A stretch of 7,595 nucleotides of DNA from positions 1 through 7,595 of the forward strand of contig USSJ01000056.1 of assembly GCA_900557285.1 (NCBI GenBank), given 5' to 3'. Positions within the stretch are counted from its first letter, which is position 1, and each line of letters begins with the position of its first letter. The position numbers and the translations under genes are program-made. The notes beneath the pieces were generated by a model. It was not told the origin of the DNA, made no database searches, and worked only from the letters and a program-made list of their open reading frames with translations. This document shows, piece by piece, positions 1 through 5,356 of this stretch. The DNA is from an uncultured Clostridia bacterium (GTDB lineage Bacteria > Bacillota > Clostridia > Christensenellales > Borkfalkiaceae).

Positions 1-79
1 CCACGGCGTTGAACCCGCACGTCAGTTTCCCCGCTTTCATGCACAGCCCGATATACCCTTCCGCTTTACTTCTTTGCAA
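1..79 (-). CDS. ylxQ: YlxQ, L7Ae-family RNA-binding protein (N-terminal fragment, truncated by window edge)
   Basis: Only the first 26 codons are inside the window; the gene runs off at position 1. The visible protein starts MQRSKAEGYIGLCMKAGKL and continues TCGFNAV. The segment I-G-L-C-M-K-A-G-K-L matches the N-terminal 'LGLARRAGKL' signature of YlxQ, a small L7Ae/L30e/Gadd45-fold protein that binds kink-turn-like RNA and whose cellular role is not well defined. I place the start at a TTG codon (79-77), because GAGGAGG (92-86) lies 6 nt upstream. The first in-frame ATG comes only at residue 14, inside the conserved signature, so it is not a credible start. The gene overlaps the 3' end of ylxR by 14 nt, which suggests translational coupling. 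Position directly after nusA and ylxR is the standard Firmicutes order, normally followed by infB and rbfA. The identity rests on a short fragment plus this context. Confidence 0.8.
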   Translation of the reverse strand, partial: MQRSKAEGYIGLCMKAGKLTCGFNAV

Positions 80-335
80 AAAATGCCTCCTCGATCGCAT
101 CGTAAACCGGGAGCGGTATCTCGCAGGAAAATGTCTTGTTCAAAAGCCGCATTTTTTTCAGTTTTCTGATACATTCCGGATGATCGCAGATATATGCGCC
201 GCGCCCCGCAGCCTTCCCGGAAAAATCGATGAATGCGTCGCCTTCTTTCGGCTTTACGATCCGCAGCATCTCTTTCTTGGGCTTCATTTCATGGCACGCT
301 ATGCACATCCGCATGGGGATTTTTTTCACTTTCAA
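66..335 (-). CDS. ylxR: YlxR/RnpM family nucleic-acid-binding protein (DUF448)
   Basis: A complete 89-residue basic protein of the YlxR (DUF448) family, close to the usual 85-95 residues. The family is encoded beside nusA in most Firmicutes. YlxR has been described as a nucleoid or RNA-associated regulator and, under the name RnpM, as a modulator of RNase P. Visible signatures are R-M-C-I-A-C (C11, C14) followed by K-P-K-K-E-M-L-R-I-V, then a D-F-S-G-K segment, and G-R-G-A-Y-I-C at 44-50 with a further Cys at 55. The four cysteines could form a metal site, though this is not universal in the family. The start is a TTG (335-333) preceded by AGAGGTGA at about 5-6 nt. An internal ATG at residue 8 is possible but lacks that spacing. 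It lies 36 nt after nusA and overlaps ylxQ by 14 nt, so it is a middle gene of the operon. Confidence 0.93.
   Translation of the reverse strand: MKVKKIPMRMCIACHEMKPKKEMLRIVKPKEGDAFIDFSGKAAGRGAYICDHPECIRKLKKMRLLNKTFSCEIPLPVYDAIEEAFFAKK
86..92 (-). promoter_or_regulatory. Ribosome binding site deciding the TTG start of ylxQ
   Basis: The minus strand reads GAGGAGG, an almost perfect anti-Shine-Dalgarno complement, 6 nt ahead of TTG at 79-77. It lies inside the ylxR coding region. It is the main reason for choosing a TTG start for ylxQ. Confidence 0.75.
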
Positions 336-341
336 GAAAAC

Positions 342-349
342 TCACCTCT
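342..349 (-). promoter_or_regulatory. Ribosome binding site supporting the TTG start of ylxR
   Basis: The minus strand reads AGAGGTGA in the 36-nt nusA-ylxR gap, ending about 6 nt before TTG at 335-333. GAGGTGA is a strong Shine-Dalgarno match and favours TTG over the ATG seven codons further in. Confidence 0.7.
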
Positions 350-371
350 CCGATTCGCCCGATCGCGGAAC

Positions 372-1472
372 TTATTCTTCCGAAACAGGCTCCGTATCCG
401 TTTCTTCCGCACGATGCAGTTCTTCCATCTTTGCGGCCGCACTCTCGCTCTTTACGTCGATCTTCCAGCCCGTCAGCCGCGCCGCAAGGCGCGCATTCTG
501 TCCGTCCCTGCCGATCGCCAGCGAAAGTTTGTCGTCCGGTACCACCGCAACCGCCGATTTCTCGTCGATCTGCGTGACCGATATGACCTTCGCAGGTGAA
601 AGCGCTTTCGCTATGAACTCCAGCGGATTTTCGCTCCACTGAATAATATCTACCTTCTCTCCGCCCAGTTCGGCAACCACTGCATTCACGCGCGCACCCT
701 TGTTTCCGACGCACGCTCCGACTGCGTCTACCTGCGGGTCTTCGCTGTAGATCGCCATCTTGGTACGCTGCCCCGCTTCACGCGAAATGGATTTCACCAC
801 CACCGTGCCCGCTTTGATCTCCGGAACTTCGTTTTCAAACAGGCGCTTGACCAGCCCCGCCGATGTGCGCGATACCAGAACCTGCGCGCCTTTGCCGCTG
901 TTCTTGATATTCTTCACATACACTTTGATGCGGTCGTTCACTTCATAATGCTCGCCCGGCACCTGGTCCTGCGGCAGCATCACGCCTTCGATCTGCCCTT
1001 TGCCGAGTTCCACGTATACGTTCTTCGCATCGACCTTGCGCACCACACAGCTCATCAGCTCGTCTTTCTTGTCGGAGAATTCGTTCAGCGTGTTGTCCCG
1101 CTCCGTTTCGTGCAGTTTCTGCAGGATCACCTGCTTTGCCGTCTGTGCCGCAATACGTCCGAAATCCTTCGGGATGAATTCTTCGTAAACGGTATCGCCC
1201 ACTTTATAGCTCTTTTTCAAAAGCTGCGCTTCGGCAAGTGAAATCTCTTTCTCGCGGTCGGTCACTTCGTCCACCACCGTGCGAACCGTATAATATTTGA
1301 TGCTGTTCTTCTCCGGATTGATCCTGATGTCCACTTCGCTCGCTCCGCCTTCATACTGCTTTTTATAGGCGGATATCAGCGCCGTCCGCAGCGCTTCGAT
1401 AAACACTTCGCTGCTGATCCCTTTTTCCGTTTCCAGATCGGACAAAGCCTCAAAGAACTCCTTGCTAACCAT
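372..1472 (-). CDS. nusA: Transcription termination/antitermination factor NusA
   Basis: A 366-residue protein, about the length of Firmicutes NusA, without the C-terminal acidic repeats of the Escherichia coli form. NusA binds RNA polymerase near the RNA exit channel, promotes pausing and hairpin-dependent termination, and takes part in antitermination of rRNA operons. Domains visible in order are: the RNAP-binding N-terminal domain (1-130, beginning S-K-E-F-F-E-A-L); an S1 domain (about 135-200, with V-Y-V-E-L-G-K-G-Q-I-E-G); KH1 (about 205-285, with V-G-A-C-V-G-N-K-G-A-R-V at 251-262 and V-D-I-I-Q-W-S at 274-280); and KH2 (about 290-345, with L-A-I-G-R-D-G-Q-N-A-R-L-A-A-R at 318-332). The last 20 residues are acidic. 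The ATG at 1472 has AGGAG (1483-1479) 6 nt upstream. It follows rimP by 39 nt with no terminator between them, so the two are co-transcribed. Confidence 0.98.
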   Translation of the reverse strand: MVSKEFFEALSDLETEKGISSEVFIEALRTALISAYKKQYEGGASEVDIRINPEKNSIKYYTVRTVVDEVTDREKEISLAEAQLLKKSYKVGDTVYEEFIPKDFGRIAAQTAKQVILQKLHETERDNTLNEFSDKKDELMSCVVRKVDAKNVYVELGKGQIEGVMLPQDQVPGEHYEVNDRIKVYVKNIKNSGKGAQVLVSRTSAGLVKRLFENEVPEIKAGTVVVKSISREAGQRTKMAIYSEDPQVDAVGACVGNKGARVNAVVAELGGEKVDIIQWSENPLEFIAKALSPAKVISVTQIDEKSAVAVVPDDKLSLAIGRDGQNARLAARLTGWKIDVKSESAAAKMEELHRAEETDTEPVSEE

Positions 1473-1511
1473 TGCATTCTCCTCGTTTTTTCTTTTTGAT
1501 TCGTTCGCCGC

Positions 1512-1985
1512 TCAATCAAAATCGATTGCCTGCGACATCTTTACGATTTGCGTCAGATTCAGTTTGATAATTTCACCGTTTTTATCCAGCGTCACGTTGC
1601 CGCCGACGCCGTTATAATCTACCAAAACCGCCTCAAAAAACTTTTCGCCCCTGTACGGCGCGTAAAGTTTGACTTCCACTTTCTTCCCGATATTGCGAAG
1701 ATAATCTCTGTCTTTTTTGAACGGCCGATCCAGCCCGGGGCTCGATACGTTCAGCGTATACGGCTGCCCGTACGTAGGATCCAGTTCGTCCAGTACAGGA
1801 TCTGCCGCATTGTGGAACGCCTCGCAGGTATTCAGATCGATCCCGCCCGCTTTCTCCGTATCCAGAAACACGGTCAGCGAAGGATTCTTGCCCTGCTTAA
1901 AAACAATTTCATAAATTTCTACGCCAAGATCCCGCGCCAACGGCTCCAACACCGCCCGGATCTCCTGCTCCGATTTTACCTTCAT
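1512..1985 (-). CDS. rimP: Ribosome maturation factor RimP
   Basis: A 157-residue protein of the RimP (YlxS/YhbC) family, full length. RimP binds the 30S subunit during assembly and helps the maturation of its head and decoding region. The diagnostic motif N-V-S-S-P-G-L-D-R-P-F is at 79-89. The N-terminal alpha/beta domain (about 1-88) has the typical G-V-E-I-Y-E-I-V and a strand-rich L-T-V-F-L-D. The C-terminal small barrel (about 90-155) contains K-K-V-E-V-K-L-Y and the late L-N-L-T-Q-I-V-K. The start ATG at 1985 has AAAGGAG (1997-1991) 5 nt upstream. It is the first gene of the rimP-nusA-ylxR-ylxQ operon and has its own promoter and a terminator-like leader upstream. Confidence 0.97.
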   Translation of the reverse strand: MKVKSEQEIRAVLEPLARDLGVEIYEIVFKQGKNPSLTVFLDTEKAGGIDLNTCEAFHNAADPVLDELDPTYGQPYTLNVSSPGLDRPFKKDRDYLRNIGKKVEVKLYAPYRGEKFFEAVLVDYNGVGGNVTLDKNGEIIKLNLTQIVKMSQAIDFD

Positions 1986-2017
1986 TTCCGCTCCTTTCCC
2001 GCTTTCAGCCCCTACAT

Positions 2018-2049
2018 AAAAAGATTTGAGAGCGGATAACCACTCTCAA
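2018..2049 (-). terminator. Intrinsic terminator / candidate attenuator in the rimP-nusA leader
   Basis: Read on the minus strand, TTGAGAGTGG (2049-2040), loop TTAT, and CCGCTCTCAA (2035-2026) form a 10-bp stem with one G-U wobble. It is followed by ATC and TTTTT (2022-2018). The stem lies between the polC-locus stop codon and rimP. It could end read-through from the ispG-polC transcript. It also lies downstream of the promoter at 2107-2079, so it sits within the leader RNA of rimP-nusA. The wobble and the U tract displaced by three bases suggest modest strength. Confidence 0.75.
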
Positions 2050-2078
2050 TCCTCATGCTAACGGTATTCAGTATTTGA

Positions 2079-2107
2079 ATTATACCACTTTCTTACGCTT
2101 TTGGCAA
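2079..2107 (-). promoter_or_regulatory. Sigma-A-type promoter for rimP-nusA-ylxR-ylxQ
   Basis: On the minus strand, TTGCCA (2107-2102, 5 of 6 to consensus) and a perfect TATAAT (2084-2079) are separated by exactly 17 bp. The -35 box lies inside the last codons of the PolC-like gene and the -10 box lies just after its stop. Transcription would start near 2072, giving a leader of about 87 nt before the rimP ATG, which includes the hairpin at 2049-2026. Confidence 0.8.
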
Positions 2108-3655
2108 GCATTTTTTCGCCTTTATCAGCTCAATAAAGATTTTTGCCGTCGTCAATGCGTCGTCCCACGCCCTGTGATGATTGAAACTGATCCCGTAATG
2201 ATCCGCCAACGTGTTCAGCTTATAGTTGGAAAGAAAAAGCATGCTCTGCGCAAGCGACATGGTATCGTATGTCTTGAATTCAAAGGCATACTCTTCTTTC
2301 TCCGCATAATAGCGCACAAATTTATAGTCGAACTGAACATTATGCCCCACCAACAGGCATCCGTCGCAGAACTTCACAAAATCCGGGATCACTTCCCCGA
2401 TCTTCGGTGCATCCTTCACCATCTCGTCCGTGATCCCCGTCAGCTTGACGATCTCATCGTCCAGCTTTCGCTCCGGATTTACAAGCGTCGTGAATTTTTC
2501 CTTGATCTCGCCGCCGATGATCTTCACCGCTCCGATCTCCGTGATCGCGTCCATCTTCCCGCCCGTCGGAGAATTCACCAGCCCCGTCGTTTCCAGGTCA
2601 AACACCACAAACGTGTTCTTTACAAGATCCTCCGGCATCACCGACTGGTCAAACAGATTCATCTGGCTGTAATCGATCAACTCTTCGGGTGAAACTTTTG
2701 AATAATGCATCGGCACCGCCTTGCCCTGTCTCTTTTCCGGCACAAATCCCTCCGGCGCATGGCCGCGGTTGATGTATCGGCCCGTAAAGCTCAGCCTGTC
2801 CCCGTATATTTCATTTTCGCCGGTTACGGCGATCCATTCACCCTCTTTGATCGCACGGATCTTTTCCTCCGTACGCTTGCGCGGAAAATACGAAAACGAC
2901 ATCATCCCCGTTCCGTCATTGACCGTAAAGCGAAGATACGGTTTCCCCTCTTTCACCACGGCACCGCTCGCGTCCGTTTTCGGTTTCGTCGTGCGCTCCT
3001 GTATAAAAGTGACTTCGCCGCAGATCGTCAGCGCATCGCTCGTAAAATCGCAATCCGCGATATATGTAGCATTTTTCGGCACATTCGATTCGTCGATCGT
3101 TTCAAAACCTTCCACCGCAAACGTGCGCGCCGGACGATAATCGAACGGCTCCTCTTCCTCTTCCATATCTTCGTCCGGAATGCCCGCCTTTTCTTTGTCC
3201 ACAAGCTTGCCTTCGAACACGTTGCAGAAATTCCGCTCCAGCATCCCCTTCACGCCCGTGAGAAGCTGCTCGTTTTTTTCAAAAAATCCGCGCTCCGCCC
3301 CGTCCACGCCGAACGTGAACCGCATCGGATCGCCTAACGTTACCGTTATATCTTCCGCACGGATGCACGCGGCCGCCGCACGATGAGAATGGCTCAGGTA
3401 TTCGAGTATCTTGTGGCGGATCAGCTGCGGATCCGCCACAAGTTTGACAAGTTTCAATTCACCCCTGAAAAGCGGCGGCGCCGCTTCCCGAACCGCTTCT
3501 TCCGCCGCTCGCTCATCCTGCGCCGTATAAGGAGTATCCGTGATCACTTCAAACAGGCATTTCCGCTCCGATTCGTCGATCTCTATTTTTCGCAATACCG
3601 CATGTTTCAATCCGTCATTTTCACGGATCTTCCGTAAAAATTCAATCTGCGTCAT
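2093..3655 (-). CDS. PolC-like N-terminal region plus OB fold and DEDDh 3'-5' exonuclease, lacking PHP and polymerase domains
   Basis: A 520-residue protein occupying the polC slot between ispG and rimP; Firmicutes PolC is about 1,400-1,450 residues. Segments: a PolC N-terminal domain (about 1-150); an acidic linker (161-172, D-E-D-M-E-E-E-E-E); an OB fold (about 195-295, with P-Y-L-R-F-T-V-N-D-G-T-G-M-M and G-E-W-I-A-V-T-G); a short linker with Q-M-N-L-F at 331-335; and an exonuclease (about 347-512). The exonuclease residues are all present: D353 and E355 in F-D-L-E-T-T-G, D443 in G-H-N-V-Q-F-D, and H494 and D499 in H-H-R-A-W-D-D. Canonical PolC has a PHP domain split by the exonuclease; neither half is seen here. 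The frame closes with TAA, followed at once by the rimP promoter, so no polymerase remains downstream. The start ATG overlaps ispG by 14 nt, with AAGGA 8 nt upstream. The likely role is proofreading or repair exonuclease. Annotation as full PolC would be misleading. Confidence 0.88.
   Translation of the reverse strand: MTQIEFLRKIRENDGLKHAVLRKIEIDESERKCLFEVITDTPYTAQDERAAEEAVREAAPPLFRGELKLVKLVADPQLIRHKILEYLSHSHRAAAACIRAEDITVTLGDPMRFTFGVDGAERGFFEKNEQLLTGVKGMLERNFCNVFEGKLVDKEKAGIPDEDMEEEEEPFDYRPARTFAVEGFETIDESNVPKNATYIADCDFTSDALTICGEVTFIQERTTKPKTDASGAVVKEGKPYLRFTVNDGTGMMSFSYFPRKRTEEKIRAIKEGEWIAVTGENEIYGDRLSFTGRYINRGHAPEGFVPEKRQGKAVPMHYSKVSPEELIDYSQMNLFDQSVMPEDLVKNTFVVFDLETTGLVNSPTGGKMDAITEIGAVKIIGGEIKEKFTTLVNPERKLDDEIVKLTGITDEMVKDAPKIGEVIPDFVKFCDGCLLVGHNVQFDYKFVRYYAEKEEYAFEFKTYDTMSLAQSMLFLSNYKLNTLADHYGISFNHHRAWDDALTTAKIFIELIKAKKCLPKA
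3410..3442. repeat. Perfect 13-bp inverted repeat inside the PolC-like gene
   Basis: CTTGTGGCGGATC (3410-3422) and its exact reverse complement (3430-3442) flank a 7-base loop. It lies within codons 72-82 of the PolC-like protein. No T tract follows on either strand, so it does not look like an intrinsic terminator. It would form a very stable hairpin in the mRNA. Confidence 0.8.
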
Positions 3656-4721
3656 CCGTCCCGTCCTTTTCTTTGCTCTTTTCCTCTAATAACGCGCCGA
3701 TCTCCGCCAAAAACTCTTCCCTTGCCCGGCTTGCCGGCACTGTCTTGTACGGCTCGCCGTGTCGGAAAATCACGCATTTGTCCTTCCCGCCCGCGATACC
3801 GAGATCACAGTCTTTTGCCTCGCCCGGCCCGTTCACGACGCAACCCATCACCGCTACCTTGATATGCTCCCGCACCGCAAAGGTCAGCCTTTCCACTTCC
3901 TGCGCCAGCGCCATGCTGTTCCACTCGCACCTGCCGCACGTCGGGCATGCCACCACTTCCGCATAATCTTTGCGAAGCCCGCAGGCGCGCAGGATCCGTT
4001 CCGCCGCATAAATCTCTTCCACCGGGTCTTCCGTGAGCGACACGCGGATCGTATCCCCGATCCCGTCCAGAAGCAGCGACCCGATCCCGACGGCACTCTT
4101 CACGATCCCGCTCTCTTTCGTCCCCGCTTCCGTAACACCGACGTGCAGCGGATAATCCGTCCTCTTCGCAAGCAGACGATACGCCTCCACCGTCAGCGGC
4201 ACGGACGACGCCTTGACGGAAATCACAATATCCGAAACGCCGTACTTTTCCAAAATCCCGACATTGTAAAGCGCACTCTCCACCAGCGCTTTGGCACTCC
4301 TGCCGTACTTTTCGAGAAAATTCTTTTCGATGCTGCCCGTATTCGCGCCCACCCGCACAGGGATGCCATGTGCGCGGATACAGTCCGCCACGCGGCGGAT
4401 ATCCGCCTCCGCTCCGATATTCCCCGGATTGATGCGCACTTTATCGGCGCCGTTTTCGATCGCAAGCACCGCCAACTTCGATGAAAAATGTATGTCCGCC
4501 ACCAGCGGGATCGGCGATTTGTCCCTCACCGCACGGATCGCAAGGGCATCCTGTTCATCCCGCACCGCGACGCGGACAATTTTACACCCCGCTTGCGCCA
4601 GCCTTACTATCTGCGCAACCGTCGCTTCCGTATCCGACGTAGGCGTCGTCGTCATCGACTGCACGCTGACCTGCGCGCCTCCGCCGACCGCCACACCGCC
4701 GATTTTTACCTGTTTTGTCAT
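3642..4721 (-). CDS. ispG: 4-hydroxy-3-methylbut-2-en-1-yl diphosphate synthase IspG (GcpE)
   Basis: IspG converts methylerythritol cyclodiphosphate to HMBPP in the MEP isoprenoid pathway, using a [4Fe-4S] cluster in the cytoplasm. The 359-residue protein has the usual bacterial length. The N-terminal TIM-barrel region carries Q-S-M-T-T-T (21-26), V-A-D-I-H-F (74-79) and R-I-N-P-G-N-I-G (96-103). The C-terminal cluster domain has C259, C262, C294 and E301 in the conserved C-x2-C-x31-C-x6-E arrangement, with V-N-G-P-G-E-A around the glutamate. I chose the ATG at 4721 because AAGGAG (4733-4728) is 6 nt upstream and the protein then begins M-T-K-Q-V-K-I-G-G like its homologues. A longer reading from 4796 would add 25 unlikely residues running through the nrdR terminator. 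It overlaps the PolC-like gene by 14 nt; ispG-polC adjacency is common in Firmicutes. Confidence 0.97.
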   Translation of the reverse strand: MTKQVKIGGVAVGGGAQVSVQSMTTTPTSDTEATVAQIVRLAQAGCKIVRVAVRDEQDALAIRAVRDKSPIPLVADIHFSSKLAVLAIENGADKVRINPGNIGAEADIRRVADCIRAHGIPVRVGANTGSIEKNFLEKYGRSAKALVESALYNVGILEKYGVSDIVISVKASSVPLTVEAYRLLAKRTDYPLHVGVTEAGTKESGIVKSAVGIGSLLLDGIGDTIRVSLTEDPVEEIYAAERILRACGLRKDYAEVVACPTCGRCEWNSMALAQEVERLTFAVREHIKVAVMGCVVNGPGEAKDCDLGIAGGKDKCVIFRHGEPYKTVPASRAREEFLAEIGALLEEKSKEKDGTDDAD

Positions 4722-4727
4722 CCGCTT

Positions 4728-4733
4728 CTCCTT
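4728..4733 (-). promoter_or_regulatory. Ribosome binding site deciding the ispG start
   Basis: The minus strand reads AAGGAG, 6 nt ahead of ATG at 4721-4719. It rules against the upstream in-frame ATG at 4796, which lies inside nrdR and would place this site within coding sequence. Confidence 0.75.
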
Positions 4734-4743
4734 TTTTGCAGCG

Positions 4744-4769
4744 AAAAAGAAGCCCTCATTCGGGCTTCT
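4744..4769 (-). terminator. Intrinsic terminator at the end of nrdR
   Basis: On the minus strand, AGAAGCCC (4769-4762), loop GAATGA and GGGCTTCT (4755-4748) form a perfect 8-bp stem followed directly by TTTT (4747-4744). The stop codon of nrdR lies in the loop, so the last codons of nrdR form half of the stem. It ends only about 22 nt before the ispG start codon. Confidence 0.85.
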
Positions 4770-5241
4770 GTTGATTTTGTTTGGTTTTATTTTCATGCAT
4801 CAGCGTTTCAAGCTCTTCCATGAAAGACGATATATCCGTAAACTGACGGTATACCGAAGCATACCGCACATACGCAACTTCGTCGATCTCTTTCAGCCCC
4901 TCCATCACCATTTCGCCCAATTTTTTGGAAGAAATCTCCTGCTCCAATGAATTATAGACCTGCTTTTTGATATCATCCACAAGCCTGTCGATCTTTGACA
5001 TCGAAACAGGACGCTTTTCACATGCCTTGATGATCCCGTTTTTCAACTTGTTGGGATCAAACGCCTGCCTGTTCCCGCCGTTCTTGACCACAAGTACCGG
5101 CGTCGTTTCGATCGTCTCGTACGTCGTGAACCGCCTGCCGCACTGGATACATTCACGCCTGCGGCGGATCGTTCTCCCTTCGTCCGTAGAACGGCTGTCG
5201 ATCACTTTGCTCTCCGGACAACCGCAGTACATACATTTCAT
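4756..5241 (-). CDS. nrdR: Transcriptional repressor NrdR
   Basis: NrdR represses ribonucleotide reductase genes when its ATP cone senses (d)ATP levels. The 161-residue protein is of normal length. The N-terminal zinc ribbon has C3, C6, C31 and C34 (M-K-C-M-Y-C-G and [12 protein letters not shown]), with the basic segment R-R-R-R just before the second pair. An ATP-cone domain follows (about 49-139), with [18 protein letters not shown] and [13 protein letters not shown]. The start at 5241 gives the canonical M-K-C terminus and has AGGAG (5256-5252) 10 nt upstream. An upstream ATG at 5262 would swallow that site and is rejected. It has its own promoter and terminator, so it is probably a single-gene unit. 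No ribonucleotide reductase gene and no convincing NrdR box are in the window. Confidence 0.96.
   Translation of the reverse strand: MKCMYCGCPESKVIDSRSTDEGRTIRRRRECIQCGRRFTTYETIETTPVLVVKNGGNRQAFDPNKLKNGIIKACEKRPVSMSKIDRLVDDIKKQVYNSLEQEISSKKLGEMVMEGLKEIDEVAYVRYASVYRQFTDISSFMEELETLMHENKTKQNQQKPE
4784..4811 (-). promoter_or_regulatory. Weak candidate promoter for ispG inside nrdR
   Basis: On the minus strand, TTGAAA (4811-4806) and TAAAAC (4789-4784) are 16 bp apart. The -10 match is only 4 of 6. Transcription would start near 4777 and still pass through the terminator at 4769-4744. I list it because ispG otherwise has no visible promoter downstream of that terminator. Confidence 0.2.
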
Positions 5242-5282
5242 ACTTTTTCTGCTCCTATACAATCGCTTGTGGCTTTTTCAAA

Positions 5283-5311
5283 AGTATAACACAAAATCCT
5301 GCGGTTGTAAA
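5283..5311 (-). promoter_or_regulatory. Sigma-A-type promoter of nrdR
   Basis: On the minus strand, TTTACA (5311-5306) and TATACT (5288-5283) are 17 bp apart, each 5 of 6 to consensus. The start point would be near 5276, about 35 nt ahead of the nrdR ATG. The element lies in the gap after the glycosyltransferase gene, where no clear terminator is visible, so some read-through from upstream is possible. Confidence 0.75.
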
Positions 5312-5356
5312 GCATTTCCGGAAAATTCCTGCCTTTTGCCCTCATTTTACGCACAA

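Noticed and set aside
2026..2049. The hairpin as a bidirectional terminator
   Set aside because: On the plus strand the wobble becomes a C-A mismatch and no T tract follows, so only the minus-strand direction is supported.
3759..4484. Long plus-strand open frame opposite ispG (and similar plus-strand frames opposite the other genes)
   Set aside because: It is the antisense shadow of ispG, rich in His, Arg and Pro, with no recognisable family and no ribosome binding site. The minus-strand protein is unmistakable.
4722..4796. N-terminal extension of ispG by 25 residues to an ATG at 4796
   Set aside because: The extension runs through the nrdR terminator and overlaps nrdR. AAGGAG placed 6 nt before the ATG at 4721, and the usual IspG N-terminus, favour the shorter form.
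5242..5262. Upstream ATG for nrdR giving seven extra residues
   Set aside because: It would include the ribosome binding site at 5256-5252, and the family starts at M-K-C.
5242..5356. NrdR box for autoregulation upstream of nrdR
   Set aside because: The region around the promoter does not contain a convincing 16-bp palindrome of the acaCwAtATaTwGtgt type, nor the usual pair of them.
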